NCBI GenBank assembly: GCA_013822735.1
Contig: PNKZ01000009.1
Location: 62,001-126,000 of the forward strand
DNA: 64,000 nt
Reading direction: 5' to 3'
From: Pirellula sp.
Lineage (GTDB): Bacteria; Planctomycetota; Planctomycetia; Pirellulales; PNKZ01
A model generated the notes under the pieces. The model searched no databases, was not told the origin of the DNA, and saw only the letters and a program-made list of their open reading frames with translations. Positions 1 through 8,963 of this stretch are shown piece by piece. Positions within the stretch are counted from its first letter, which is position 1. Each line of letters opens with the position of its first letter. The position numbers and the translations under genes are program-made.

Positions 1-2
1 AC

Positions 3-290
3 AAGTCGCACGCCGTCGAAGGGGATAAGGTGCGCATTCAGTTCACGCACACCGGCAAGGGGCTCGCGGTCGGCCATAGCGACAAGCTGCAAGGCTTCAT
101 CATCGCCGGCGACGACAAGAAGTTCTATTGGGCCGACGCCGTCATCGAAGGCGACTCGGTGGTCGTGAGCAGCCCCAAGGTTGCGAAGCCGGCGTCCGTA
201 CGCTACGGCTGGTCCGGCCGGCGCCCCTGGGCCAACCTCTTCAACCAAGCGGGCCTGCCGGCCATCACGTTCCGGACGGATGCTTGGTAG
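3..290 (+). CDS. Sialate O-acetylesterase-like protein, C-terminal part
   Basis: The gene enters from the left edge; its start lies outside the window. The 95 visible residues end in a region typical of planctomycete sialate O-acetylesterases (SGNH/GDSL fold, DUF303): a beta-rich stretch with GLAVGHSDKLQGFIIAG, then FYWADAVIEGDSVVVSS, and the characteristic ending ANLFNQAGLPAITFRTDAW. This family removes O-acetyl groups from sialic acids or other carbohydrates and is usually exported. The catalytic Ser and Asp/His blocks lie upstream of the window, so activity cannot be judged. It converges on the WD40 gene, with a double hairpin between the two stops. Confidence 0.8.
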   Translation, partial: KSHAVEGDKVRIQFTHTGKGLAVGHSDKLQGFIIAGDDKKFYWADAVIEGDSVVVSSPKVAKPASVRYGWSGRRPWANLFNQAGLPAITFRTDAW

Positions 291-318
291 CGAGACGTCG
301 CTAAATCGCTTCGGCTAA

Positions 319-397
319 GCGAGCAGCGGGGTTCATCCCCGCCGTCTGTGATGCGCTATCTATTTGCCGGACGGCGGGAGTAAATCCCGCCGCTCGC
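319..397. repeat. Paired-hairpin inverted repeat between convergent genes
   Basis: Arms at 319-347 and 370-397 are inverted copies of each other, and each arm is itself a GCGGGG/CCCCGC hairpin. A second copy is at 42835-42935. It lies between two converging stop codons, so it may also act as a bidirectional terminator, although there is no T-tract. Confidence 0.75.
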
Positions 398-405
398 TGA
401 CACCT

Positions 406-1407
406 TTACAGCGTCCAAACCAGCAGCTTGTTATGCCCGGCCGCGTAGAGTTTGTCGCCGGTTTCGTTCATCGCCAGGGCGTGCACGTGCATCGGGGCGG
501 CGTCTTGGAAGAGGACTTTGCCGGCCTTGATGTCGAAGAAGGCGATGACCCCCGCCGTGCCGCCGCCGGCGCCGACGACCCACTTGCCGTCGGGCGAGAA
601 GATCAGTTGCTCGAGCAGGCCTTTATGTTTGCCGTCGGTCGAAAGCACGAGCTTCGATTTGCCGGCCTGCCAGTCGAAAGCTTCGAGCCGTGCCGGGGCG
701 TCGAGGTGATCGATGTTGCCGATCTGCCCGGTGCCGCCGACGCAGAGAGTCGCGCCGTCGGGGGAGAAGGCGAGCGAGCGGATACCGCCGATTGAGTGAC
801 GCCGCTGCTTCGGGTCCCACGTGTACATGCCGGGGGCTTCGAGTTGCGCGAGGCGCTTGCCGTCGGCGACGTTCCAAACGCAAACCCGGCCGGTCTTGTC
901 GCCGGTGGCCAGCAGCTTGCCGTCATTGGAGAAGCAGACGGCGTAGAGCATCGACGTGAAGTGCGACGGCGTCAGGGCTTCGTGACCTTCCAGCGTGCGA
1001 ACGAGCTTGCCGGACGCGGCGTCCCAAAGTTTGCAGGCCATGTCGTCGGCGACGCTGGCGACCAGCTTGCCGTCGGGAGATGCGACGACCATGCGGATGC
1101 GCTTGGTGTGGGCTTCGACGCTGCGGACCGGTTTCGCGGTCGCGGCGTTCCACCAATTGAGTCGGCAATCGTAGCCGCCGGAGACGAGCAGGTCGTCCCC
1201 CGCCAGCGCCGCGCTCGTAACGTAGCTCAGGTGTTCGCCGACGGCCTTCGGCTCCGGCTTCGCGGCGGCCAGGTCGACGTCGTAAAGCTTGAAATCGCTC
1301 CCGCCGACGAATACATGCTCCGAGCCCTTGCGCCGGGCTAGCGCAAAGAGAATGTCTGGTCGGCCGAGGTCTTTGGCGACTTTGAGTTTCGTGGGGTCGG
1401 CAGCCAT
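406..1407 (-). CDS. WD40-repeat beta-propeller protein
   Basis: A 333-residue protein made almost entirely of WD40-type repeats. Blades are recognisable by RLNWWNAATAK (83-92), CKLWDAASGKL (125-135) and VCVWNVADGK (175-184), each preceded by an SPDGK or SNDGK turn (about 110 and 160, and again near 215 and 270). WD40 propellers are protein-interaction scaffolds; no enzyme domain is attached. No signal peptide is visible, so it is probably cytoplasmic. It is the last gene of the minus-strand series DUF1549/1553 - DUF1501 - WD40. This arrangement recurs in Planctomycetota, but the role of the WD40 partner is not established. The gap to the DUF1501 stop is about 80 bp, and co-transcription is inferred. 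Confidence 0.9.
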   Translation of the reverse strand: MAADPTKLKVAKDLGRPDILFALARRKGSEHVFVGGSDFKLYDVDLAAAKPEPKAVGEHLSYVTSAALAGDDLLVSGGYDCRLNWWNAATAKPVRSVEAHTKRIRMVVASPDGKLVASVADDMACKLWDAASGKLVRTLEGHEALTPSHFTSMLYAVCFSNDGKLLATGDKTGRVCVWNVADGKRLAQLEAPGMYTWDPKQRRHSIGGIRSLAFSPDGATLCVGGTGQIGNIDHLDAPARLEAFDWQAGKSKLVLSTDGKHKGLLEQLIFSPDGKWVVGAGGGTAGVIAFFDIKAGKVLFQDAAPMHVHALAMNETGDKLYAAGHNKLLVWTL

Positions 1408-1489
1408 GGTTATCTCATGTTCTCAGGCAAACTGTTCTCGGACACGGACTCCGGTCGCTGACGCTCCCGGCTCGCTCATTCGAAGGCAA

Positions 1490-2785
1490 CTACGCCAACA
1501 CTTCAGTTACCGGGCCGGCGAAGTTGTCGACGATCGGAATCGGGCGCGGGCCGACGTGGTACTCTTTCGTCACGTCGATGCCGAGGGCTTCGTAGATCGT
1601 CGCGAAGAGCGCCGCGGCGTTGATCTCGCCGTCGACGACCTTTTGGCCGTCTTCGTCCGTCTTGCCGTATACGGCGCCGCCGCGGATGCCGCAGCCGGTA
1701 AGGCTCGTGCTCCAGGCGCTCGCGAAATGGTCGCGGCCGAGCGAAGCGTTGATCCGCGGCGTCCGGCCGAATTCGCTGAGCGTGACGACCAACGTATTCT
1801 CCAGCATGCCGCGCTCGGCGAGGTCGTCGAGCAACGTCGACATCACATGGTCGAGCTCCGGCACGAGTTCCAAGTGCGTTTCAAAGTTTTCGCCGTGGCT
1901 GTCCCACCAGCCCCGGCCGACCTTTACAAACGGCACGCCGGCTTCCACCAGGCGACGAGCCACGAGCGCCTGCTGGCCGAATTGCGTCGGGCCGTAACGA
2001 TCGCGCATCTTCTGCGACTCTTGTTCGATGTCGAACAGCTTGTCGCTCGCCATCAGGCCGCGCACGCGGGCATACGCTTGGTTGTGGCTGCCCACGGCGG
2101 CATTGTCGCGCCCTTCGGCGAACCGTTTGCTGAGCATGTCGCGAAGGTCGGCCCGTTGCTTGTGGTCGAGATCGCTCACGGCTGCGAGCCGTTCCAAGTT
2201 GTCGGGCTTCGATTTATCCGTGAGGAACATCGGCAGATAACGCGCGCCGAGGAAGCCGGATTGGCCGACGGCGCTGCCGCGCCCTTCGGTCTGTGCGTAG
2301 AAGGAAACGTAGTCGGGCACCGTGGCGTCGGCCCGAGCGAGCTCGCGGGCGACGACCGCGCCGAGGTCGGGATAGCGCACACTCGGCTCATCACGACGAC
2401 CGAGCGACATCAGCGTCGCACCGCCGCCATGGTCGGCGATCTTCGTGTTGAGCGAGCGAATGACGGCGGTGTTCTTCGCAAACCGCGCGGCCATCTTCGG
2501 CATGAGCTCGGAGAAATGCACGCCCGGCACCGACGTGGGAATCGCGCGATACGGTCCGCCGGTGGCCCGGCCCGGCTTGGGGTCGAACGTTTCGAGCTGG
2601 CTCGCGCCGCCGGCGAGCCAAAGCAGGATGACGCTCTTCTGTTGCTTCTTCAGCTCCGCGGCCACGGCGGGTTGCGCCAGCGCGTTGAGCAGCGTCATGT
2701 CGGCGGCTGCGGCGCCGGCGACGGCGGCCGTGGTGCCGAGACTTTTGCCCAAGAAGGAACGGCGGTTGAGCGAAGGATTCTGCAT
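1490..2785 (-). CDS. DUF1501 family protein with Tat signal
   Basis: 431 residues from the ATG at 2785, chosen because it places a twin-arginine signal at the N-terminus: NRRSFLGK at 7-14, followed by an Ala-rich hydrophobic stretch to about residue 40. The body carries DUF1501 hallmarks, WLAGGASQLETFDPKPG (56-72) and, further on, VTLSEFGRTPRIN. DUF1501 proteins belong to the sulfatase/alkaline-phosphatase-like fold and are strongly expanded in Planctomycetota. They are usually encoded next to DUF1549/DUF1553 proteins, as here, and an exported function in polysaccharide metabolism has been proposed but not shown. The upstream gene ends 92 bp away, and a REP-like hairpin occupies the gap. Confidence 0.93.
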   Translation of the reverse strand: MQNPSLNRRSFLGKSLGTTAAVAGAAAADMTLLNALAQPAVAAELKKQQKSVILLWLAGGASQLETFDPKPGRATGGPYRAIPTSVPGVHFSELMPKMAARFAKNTAVIRSLNTKIADHGGGATLMSLGRRDEPSVRYPDLGAVVARELARADATVPDYVSFYAQTEGRGSAVGQSGFLGARYLPMFLTDKSKPDNLERLAAVSDLDHKQRADLRDMLSKRFAEGRDNAAVGSHNQAYARVRGLMASDKLFDIEQESQKMRDRYGPTQFGQQALVARRLVEAGVPFVKVGRGWWDSHGENFETHLELVPELDHVMSTLLDDLAERGMLENTLVVTLSEFGRTPRINASLGRDHFASAWSTSLTGCGIRGGAVYGKTDEDGQKVVDGEINAAALFATIYEALGIDVTKEYHVGPRPIPIVDNFAGPVTEVLA

Positions 2786-2806
2786 GGTCGGGTCTCTGGC
2801 AAGGGT

Positions 2807-2831
2807 CCCGCTCGTGGACGAGCGGGCTAAG
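2807..2831 (+). repeat. REP-like hairpin ending GCTAAG
   Basis: A perfect 9-bp stem CCCGCTCGT / ACGAGCGGG with a 2-nt GG loop, followed directly by CTAAG. It lies 22 bp upstream of the DUF1501 start, inside the operon. Close relatives with the same GTGGAC centre are at 4854 and 23129. Confidence 0.7.
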
Positions 2832-2876
2832 CACGGTACGTGGCGTGTTCGACGACTCGGCGTCGATTCCAACAGA

Positions 2877-4574
2877 CTAATAGTTGAACCGGAACTCGCT
2901 GCTCGTGAGCAGCGACCAAACGATTTGCCGGGCCGCTTCGAGCGGGCGGTCTTTGCGGGCCGAGAGGTAGTCGGCCAAGAGTTGCGTTTCTTCGGCGTCG
3001 GCCGGACGGGCGAGCACTGTCGTGAGAGCGAGCTCCGCTTGGCCGCGCGGTTCCTTGATGGTCTTCATCCGGCCGACCAAGCGATCACCGGCATCGGAAA
3101 GAAACTCGCTCCAGATCCGCGCGTCGTTGGCCAAGAGCAGCGATTCGTTCACGCCGACTTGGAAGTTGTCGGTGAGCGGGGCAAACGACGTCGCCCAACT
3201 CCGCGCCGAGTTCGCCAGGCTCGTGGCTCGTTGCATCCGCGTCTTGTCGTCGGCGAGCTTGCTCCACATTTCGGGATCACTCGTGGCGATCCGGAGCGAA
3301 GCCGCGTATTGGTTCGGGCTCAAGGGGCGCACTTGCGCGACGGCGAACAGCTCCGCAGCCGGTCGCTCGGTCGACGGCCAGCGGCTATCACGAGCGTACG
3401 CCTTGCTCAGGACGAGGCCGCGCATCAGGCGCGCCAGGTCGAAGCCGTGCTCGGCCGTGTCGCGGGCGAGCCACGTCAGAAGTTCCGGATGGCTCGGCGG
3501 GTTGCCGCTGTGCATCTGGTCGACCGGGTTTACGAGGCCTTGGCCATAGAGTCGGGCCCACAGACGATTGACGATCGAGCGGGCAAAGAAGTCGCGTTGA
3601 TCGGCGCTGAGGGCCGTATCGACGAGTTTCCGCCGCAGGCTTTGCTTCGGCGTCGGCGGCGGAAGTTTCTTGTCGGCCAGCTTCTTCAGCGCTTCTTGTT
3701 CGGCCTTCTTCGCTTTGTTGTCAGGCTCGGCCTGCTTCGGCATGTCGATCACGCGGCCGGTGAGAAACATCACCTTGGCTTCGCGCTGTTGGCCGGCCGG
3801 AGTGAGGTAGTTCACCAAGCCGTATTCGCGCTCGCTGATATAGCCGCCGTTTTCATAGGTGCGGGCCAAGAACGATTTCAGGCCGTAGAAGTGGTCCTGC
3901 TTCCAATCTTTGGCCAGCGGATGGTCGTGGCATTGAGCGCAGCTGATGTTCACGCCGAAGAACAGGCTGCTCACGTCGTTCGTGAGTCGGTCGTGATCTT
4001 TCATGCGCGGCTTGAGAAACTCAATGGCCGCCTTGCTCTCTTTGTCGGCGCCGTCGGCCAGCAGCAGCTCGCGGAAGATGGTGTCCCACGAGCGCTTGTC
4101 GCGGAAGGCGTCGGTCAGGTAGCCGCGGAGGTTGCCTTGCCCTTGCATGAGCAACCAATCGAACTCGTTCACTTGATGATCGGCGAAGGCTTCCGAAGCG
4201 ATGAGGCGATCGACGAGTTGCTCGCGCTTGTCGGCCGCGCGCGAGGCGACGAATTCTTGCACTTCGAGCGGCGTGGGAACCCGACCGACCAAGTCGAGCG
4301 TCAGGCGACGGATCAGATTGGCGTCGTCGGCGGCCGGGGCGGGTTGCACCTTGGCCGAGGCGAGACGGGCGTCAATGTAGTGATCGACCACGACCGCGAT
4401 GGGGCGCTCGGCCGGTTGCAATTTTTCCAGTGCAGCGGCCGGAGCCGGCGCAGCCGACGAGGAGGCGTTGTTGTTCGCCGGCGCGATCGACGCGGAGAGC
4501 GCGACGGCGGCAAAAACGAACGTTGCGAGGGCGCACGCGGCGACGAAGCGACGATAAGCGTCACGATTACGCAT
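2877..4574 (-). CDS. DUF1549/DUF1553 domain protein with CxxCH motif
   Basis: 565 residues from the ATG at 4574; a TTG two codons upstream is a weaker alternative. The N-terminus has a hydrophobic export signal at about 9-30. DUF1549 is marked by LIRRLTLDLVGRVPTPLEVQ (87-106), and CAQCHDHP at 212-219 gives a CxxCH heme-attachment-type motif. DUF1553 follows, with IVNRLWARLYGQGLVNPVDQ in the second half. These planctomycete proteins are exported and commonly paired with DUF1501 proteins. Electron transfer by heme at C212/C215/H216 is plausible but unproven. This form lacks the long N-terminal cytochrome c domain (PSD1) found in many relatives. It is the first gene of the three-gene operon. Confidence 0.92.
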   Translation of the reverse strand: MRNRDAYRRFVAACALATFVFAAVALSASIAPANNNASSSAAPAPAAALEKLQPAERPIAVVVDHYIDARLASAKVQPAPAADDANLIRRLTLDLVGRVPTPLEVQEFVASRAADKREQLVDRLIASEAFADHQVNEFDWLLMQGQGNLRGYLTDAFRDKRSWDTIFRELLLADGADKESKAAIEFLKPRMKDHDRLTNDVSSLFFGVNISCAQCHDHPLAKDWKQDHFYGLKSFLARTYENGGYISEREYGLVNYLTPAGQQREAKVMFLTGRVIDMPKQAEPDNKAKKAEQEALKKLADKKLPPPTPKQSLRRKLVDTALSADQRDFFARSIVNRLWARLYGQGLVNPVDQMHSGNPPSHPELLTWLARDTAEHGFDLARLMRGLVLSKAYARDSRWPSTERPAAELFAVAQVRPLSPNQYAASLRIATSDPEMWSKLADDKTRMQRATSLANSARSWATSFAPLTDNFQVGVNESLLLANDARIWSEFLSDAGDRLVGRMKTIKEPRGQAELALTTVLARPADAEETQLLADYLSARKDRPLEAARQIVWSLLTSSEFRFNY

Positions 4575-4714
4575 AAGCAAAACTGCCGTGTCGGGGAGGA
4601 CGGAACGAGGCGGGGAGACCGACGCCGGTGCGTCGACGCTTCAGGTGGGCGGGTGCAAGCGGTGCAGAGCAGGCGGGGCGGGTCGTACAAGGAGGGCGAG
4701 TTGCGGACCCTCAT

Positions 4715-4742
4715 ATAGTAATTCTTTCGGCAACCTGAAACC
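4715..4742 (-). promoter_or_regulatory. Candidate promoter of the DUF1549/DUF1501 operon
   Basis: Read on the minus strand, GGTTTC, a 16-nt spacer and TACTAT resemble weak -35 and -10 boxes about 140 bp before the start codon. This is a pattern match only. Confidence 0.25.
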
Positions 4743-4853
4743 AGAGACATTTGGCCGCTGCCGGCACCCGGACGGAGCCCGATTGAGCGGCAAATTGTGA
4801 TATTCTGAGGGGCGGGATGAGTTCACTTCCCGGCTCGGTACGCGGATTATTGC

Positions 4854-4880
4854 GTCCGGCCGTGGACGACCGAGCTAAGG
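4854..4880 (+). repeat. REP-like hairpin ending GCTAAGG
   Basis: CGGCCGT / ACGACCG stem (one mismatch) around the same GTGGAC centre as the copies at 2807 and 23129, followed by AGCTAAGGACGGTA. It lies about 45 bp upstream of the TfoX-like start. Confidence 0.6.
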
Positions 4881-4922
4881 ACGGTAGACGCGTCGAACGG
4901 GGAGCCCCAGGGCAATCGCACC

Positions 4923-5252
4923 ATGCCGTACAGTCGACAACTGGCCGATCGGGTCCGTCAGACGCTCGGGAAGCAGCGCGGGCTCACCGAAAAGCGGATG
5001 TTCGGCGGCGTCTGCTTCTTGCTCCAAGGCAACATGCTCGTCGGCATTTGGGAGCAGTCGCTCATCGCACGGCTCGGGCCGGATGAAGCCGCCCGGGCGC
5101 TCACGGAACCGAACGTGCGCGAGTTCGACGCGACGGGCCGCCCGATGCGCGGCTGGGTAGTCGTCGATCCCGACGGCCTGGAACGCGACGACCAACTCGC
5201 GGCCTGGCTAGCGCGAGCGCAAGAGTTTGTGGAGACGCTGCCGGGGAAGTGA
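4923..5252 (+). CDS. TfoX/Sxy N-terminal domain protein
   Basis: 109 residues, the size of a free-standing TfoX N-terminal domain. The family signature KRMFGGVCFLLQGNMLVGI is at 24-42, followed by PNVREFD and the conserved MRGWVVVDPDGL. In gammaproteobacteria full-length TfoX/Sxy regulates competence. Single-domain homologues are widespread in other phyla and their role is unknown, so a competence role should not be assumed. The gene stands alone and converges on the phosphorylase gene. Confidence 0.88.
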   Translation: MPYSRQLADRVRQTLGKQRGLTEKRMFGGVCFLLQGNMLVGIWEQSLIARLGPDEAARALTEPNVREFDATGRPMRGWVVVDPDGLERDDQLAAWLARAQEFVETLPGK

Positions 5253-5265
5253 GGGCGCATGAAAA

Positions 5266-5294
5266 AGCCCCCGGCGGCGCGCCGGGGGCTAAAT
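5266..5294 (-). terminator. Terminator hairpin, also REP-like (GCTAAAT)
   Basis: An 11-bp GC stem AGCCCCCGGCG / CGCCGGGGGCT with a 3-nt loop. Read on the minus strand it is followed by a run of five T residues, 33 nt after the phosphorylase stop, so it fits an intrinsic terminator. On the plus strand it ends GGGGGCTAAAT, like the near-identical hairpin at 54741. Confidence 0.7.
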
Positions 5295-5322
5295 AGTTCA
5301 CGATGCGATGGAGAGTGTTGCT

Positions 5323-7521
5323 CTATCGATTATGCATCACGCAGCTTACGCCGCCGGCGGCCGGCAAGTAGGCGCTGCGAACGTAGTCCATCACCATGCG
5401 ATGGGCGCTGAAGCGCCAGGCGAGCGAGCTGATCGAGTTCATCATGCACTTGATCCAGCCGCGCGGCAGGCCGTCGACGTCGCGTTCGTAGTAGAGCGGA
5501 ATCACTTGCTCCTTGAGCACGCGATACAAATCTTCCGCGTCGCGCTTGTCGTTGATCTCGTACGACACGTGGCTCGCCCCGTTGCCGATGGAGAAGCCGT
5601 TCTTGCCGTCGTACGCTTCGGCCCACCAGCCGTCGAGCACCGAGAGGTTCAAGCCGCCGTTGAGCACGACCTTCTCGCCGCTCGTACCGGATGCTTCCAG
5701 CGGACGGCGCGGGTTGTTCAACCAGACGTCGACCCCTTGCACCATGTGCCGAGCCACGTTGATATCGTAGTCTTCGATGAAGGCGACGCGTCCCGCGAAG
5801 CGCGGATCATGCCGCAGGTTCGCGACGCGACGAATCAGGCCCTTGCCCGGCTCGTCGGCCGGATGCGCCTTGCCGGCGAAGATCAATTGAATCGGGCGCT
5901 CGGGGTCGTTCAGGAGGTCGGCCATCCGTTCGATGTCGGTGGCGATCAGGTCGGCCCGTTTGTAGGTGGCGAAGCGGCGTGCGAAGCCGATCGTCAATAC
6001 GTTGGGGTCGAGCATATTGCGAGCCGCTTCCACGGCATCGTCGGCTTCGCCGCGGCGGCGGCAATCGCGGCTCACGCGGCGACGCACGAACGCCAACAGC
6101 AAGTTCTTCAACGCGTGATGCGTTTCCCAAAGCTCGCCCGGGTCGACGTTGTGGATCATTTGCCACACTTCCGGCTCGCCCATGCGCCCCATCCAGTTGA
6201 CGGGAAAGTTGCGATCGTAAAGCTGCTGCATCTGATGCGCGAGCCACGAGGGGACGTGCACGCCGTTGGTGATGTGGCCGATCGGAATTTCTTCTTCGAC
6301 GCGCCACGGCCAGAGATGTGCCCACATGCGCCGGCTCACGTGCCCATGCAGGCTCGACACGGCATTGGCATGCCGCGAAGCCTTGAGCGCGAGGACGGTC
6401 ATGCAGAACGTTTCGCCGCCGTTGTGCGGCTCCACTCGGCCCAGGCCCATCAATTGTTCGTGCGAAATGCCGAGCCGGTCGCGCACCGGGCCCAAGTGCT
6501 CTTCGATCAGGCCGGAATCGAAGCGGTCGTGTCCGGCGGGCACCGGCGTGTGCGTGGTGAACACCGTGTGGCGAGCGACGTCGCGCATGGCGTCGTCGAA
6601 CGTCAGGCCGTCTTCTTCCATCATCTGGCGAATGGCTTCGAGCGTGGCAAACGCGCTATGCCCTTCGTTCAAGTGATACACGCCGGGCGAAATGCCCAGG
6701 GCACGCAAGGCCCGGACGCCGCCGACGCCGAGCACGAGCTCTTGGCGAATGCGCGTGCGATGGTCGCCGCCGTAAAGTCGGGCCGTGAGTTCGCGATCTT
6801 CAGGGCTGTTGCCGTCGACGTCGCAATCGAGCAGGTAGAGTTGCACGCGGCCGACGTTCATGCGCCAGACTTTGCAGTGCAACACGCCGCTGCGCGTTTC
6901 GATGGTCAGCGCCAACGGACGGCCGTCTTTCCCCACGGCCGGCTGCATCGGCAAGTTTTCGACTTTCGTGTCGAGATACTCTTCGATCTGGTAGCCGTCG
7001 TGATCGAGGCGTTGTTTGAAGTAGCCTTGGTCGTAGAAGAGACCGATGGCGATGAACGGAATGCCCAAGTCGCTCGAGCTCTTCACATGGTCGCCCGAAA
7101 GGACGCCGAGGCCGCCGGAGTAGATCGGAATCGACTCGTGCATGCCGAACTCGGCGGAGAAGTACGCCACGGGCTTCGAGCCGAGCACGCCGGAATGCGT
7201 ATTGCCCCACGTTTGATTTGTGGAGAGGTATTCTTTGAGCCGGCGGTACGCATGGTTGATGCGGCTATAGAGCACGAGCTCCGCGACGCGCAGTTCCAAG
7301 CGGTCGGCGTTGAACTCGCTTAAGAGCGCGATCGGGTTGTGGTCGAGTTGGCGCCAGCGAATCGGATCGAGGTCGCGAAACAAGTTCACGACGTCGGGCT
7401 GCCACGACCACCAGAGGTTGTTGGCCAGTGCGATGCACTTGTCATAGAGCGTCACGGCGTCGGTCTGGCCCGGGGCGTTGAGATCGAAGCTGCGCATAGG
7501 GGCGATTTCCGTTTGGCTCAT
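5323..7521 (-). CDS. glgP: Alpha-glucan (glycogen/maltodextrin) phosphorylase
   Basis: 732 residues, matching the short DUF3417-containing alpha-glucan phosphorylases rather than the E. coli GlgP/MalP type. The N-terminal NLWWSWQPDVVNLFRDLDP (35-53) marks DUF3417. YFSAEFGMHESIPIYSGGLG (120-139) is the conserved substrate-site block. GTSGEKVVLNGGLNLSVLDG near residue 617 contains the lysine expected to bind pyridoxal phosphate. The enzyme releases glucose-1-phosphate from alpha-1,4-glucans in the cytoplasm. It is a single gene, with a terminator hairpin 33 nt after its stop. Motifs and length are complete, so it should be active. Confidence 0.95.
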   Translation of the reverse strand: MSQTEIAPMRSFDLNAPGQTDAVTLYDKCIALANNLWWSWQPDVVNLFRDLDPIRWRQLDHNPIALLSEFNADRLELRVAELVLYSRINHAYRRLKEYLSTNQTWGNTHSGVLGSKPVAYFSAEFGMHESIPIYSGGLGVLSGDHVKSSSDLGIPFIAIGLFYDQGYFKQRLDHDGYQIEEYLDTKVENLPMQPAVGKDGRPLALTIETRSGVLHCKVWRMNVGRVQLYLLDCDVDGNSPEDRELTARLYGGDHRTRIRQELVLGVGGVRALRALGISPGVYHLNEGHSAFATLEAIRQMMEEDGLTFDDAMRDVARHTVFTTHTPVPAGHDRFDSGLIEEHLGPVRDRLGISHEQLMGLGRVEPHNGGETFCMTVLALKASRHANAVSSLHGHVSRRMWAHLWPWRVEEEIPIGHITNGVHVPSWLAHQMQQLYDRNFPVNWMGRMGEPEVWQMIHNVDPGELWETHHALKNLLLAFVRRRVSRDCRRRGEADDAVEAARNMLDPNVLTIGFARRFATYKRADLIATDIERMADLLNDPERPIQLIFAGKAHPADEPGKGLIRRVANLRHDPRFAGRVAFIEDYDINVARHMVQGVDVWLNNPRRPLEASGTSGEKVVLNGGLNLSVLDGWWAEAYDGKNGFSIGNGASHVSYEINDKRDAEDLYRVLKEQVIPLYYERDVDGLPRGWIKCMMNSISSLAWRFSAHRMVMDYVRSAYLPAAGGVSCVMHNR

Positions 7522-7870
7522 CGCGCGGTCCTTAGTCGAACAAAGATGTGGGGATGCGAAGTGGGGCTCGCCGGCGATCCGTCGGGGCCACTGGGATTAT
7601 ATCGAGCGCGCCGGAGGTCAGGAGCCCCGAAACGTGCCGTGAAACAACCCAAAAACCGACAGGCGCGGTAGGCGTACCCATTCGGATTGTCCTTCGGCAT
7701 TTCAGGCCCGTATCATTTGCAAAATCCGCACAATAAACGTAGCTTGCGTAGATTAACAAGCGGGCGGTATCGAACATGCCGCCGTCGGCCGCTTGGATAC
7801 TTCCCTCCACTTCCGGGACAGGCTTGCCTTGACCGTGCAATCTTCCGCGAACGGCGACTTTCGGCAGCCG
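7522..7870. other. Intergenic region, nothing recognised
   Basis: This lies between the divergent phosphorylase and acyl-CoA dehydrogenase-like genes and presumably holds both promoters. I see no convincing boxes, conserved RNA or protein. The last 78 bp could be coding if the TTG at 7793 is the real start of the next gene. Confidence 0.5.
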
Positions 7871-8923
7871 ATGGGGGAGTCTTCGTCGCTCGACGAATTG
7901 GTCGCGCTGCTGGCGGCCCGTGCCGATGCCGTCGACCGGCTGGCGGCATGGCCGGCGGAGCAATTGCGGCGCTGTGCCGAGGCGGGGCTCGTCCGCTGGT
8001 TTGTGCCGACGGAGTTTGGCGGGGTCGCACACTCGCAGGCGGAAGTGTTTCGAATGCTTTCGCGCTTGTCATCCGCGTGCCTTACCACGGCGTTCTGCCT
8101 GACGCAGCCCACCGGCATGGCGGCCCGCGTGGCGGCGAGCGACAACGACGAACTCAAGCGTCGCGTGCTGCCCGAGCTGCTCGACGGTCGGGCGTACGGC
8201 GCGGTCGGCATTGCGCAGCTCACCACGAGCCGGCGCCATGTGCAGCCGGTGATGCGCGCTCGCGAGACCGAGGCCGGCTACGTGCTCGACGGCGTGGTTC
8301 CTTGGGTGACCGGCGGCGCGCACGCGCGGTGGATCGTCACCGGCGCGGTGCTCGACGACGGCCGGCAATTGCTCGGCGTGCTGCCGACTGATCGGCCGGG
8401 CGTGACGGTAGAGCCGGCGGCCGAGATGGTCGGACTCACGGCGACGAGTACCGGTCCGGTACGGTGCGACGGCGTGTTCTTGGAGCGCGAGTGGCTGCTC
8501 GCGCCGGTCGTGGCCGACGTGTTGAAATACGGCAAAGGGGCCGGCACCGGCGGGTTGCAAACCTCGGCCTTGGCGCTCGGCACGATTGCCGCGGCCGTCG
8601 CGTTTCTGCTAGGCGAGGCGGAACGGCGCGACGATCTGAAACCGATCGCCGCAGAACTCGAAACGCAGCGGCAGGCGTTGGCCGACGATTTGGCGAGTCT
8701 CGCCGACGGCGGACCGTGCAACGCCACGAGCGACGACGTGCGCCACCGCGCCAACGGCCTGGCCTTGCGCAGCGCGCAGGCAGCCCTAGCCGCGGCCAAA
8801 GGTTCCGGCTACGTTGTCGGACATCCGGCCGGCCGCTGGTGTCGTGAGGCGCTGTTCTTCCTGGTCTGGAGCTGCCCGCAACCGGTGGTGAGCGCCACGC
8901 TTTGCGAATTCGCGAAGTTGTAA
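7871..8923 (+). CDS. Acyl-CoA dehydrogenase family protein
   Basis: 350 residues from the ATG at 7871; an in-frame TTG at 7793 would add 26 residues that do not look conserved. The N-terminal helix set contains [25 protein letters not shown], typical of acyl-CoA dehydrogenases. [16 protein letters not shown] and [20 protein letters not shown] correspond to the middle beta domain that contacts FAD and substrate. The C-terminal helical domain seems short and the usual catalytic glutamate region is not obvious, so the substrate, and even dehydrogenase activity, remain open. Divergent, desulfurisation-like members of the superfamily show the same pattern. APS kinase follows 40 bp downstream on the same strand, so the two may be co-transcribed. 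Confidence 0.82.
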   Translation: MGESSSLDELVALLAARADAVDRLAAWPAEQLRRCAEAGLVRWFVPTEFGGVAHSQAEVFRMLSRLSSACLTTAFCLTQPTGMAARVAASDNDELKRRVLPELLDGRAYGAVGIAQLTTSRRHVQPVMRARETEAGYVLDGVVPWVTGGAHARWIVTGAVLDDGRQLLGVLPTDRPGVTVEPAAEMVGLTATSTGPVRCDGVFLEREWLLAPVVADVLKYGKGAGTGGLQTSALALGTIAAAVAFLLGEAERRDDLKPIAAELETQRQALADDLASLADGGPCNATSDDVRHRANGLALRSAQAALAAAKGSGYVVGHPAGRWCREALFFLVWSCPQPVVSATLCEFAKL

Positions 8924-8963
8924 CAACGAACAAAGCATTACGAACAACGAGCCCAGCACGAAC

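Larger units (their letters stand above)
4575..4922. other. Intergenic region between divergent operons
   Basis: This stretch lies between the divergently transcribed DUF1549/1553 gene and the TfoX-like gene. It holds a candidate minus-strand promoter (4715-4742) and a REP-like hairpin (4854-4880). No convincing reading frame was found. Confidence 0.6.

Noticed and set aside
2445-4718. Very long plus-strand open frame opposite the DUF1501/DUF1549 genes
   Set aside because: High GC gives long antisense frames; the minus-strand proteins have clear families and the antisense product has no domain.
5308-7323. Plus-strand open frame opposite the phosphorylase
   Set aside because: Shadow of glgP; no domain.
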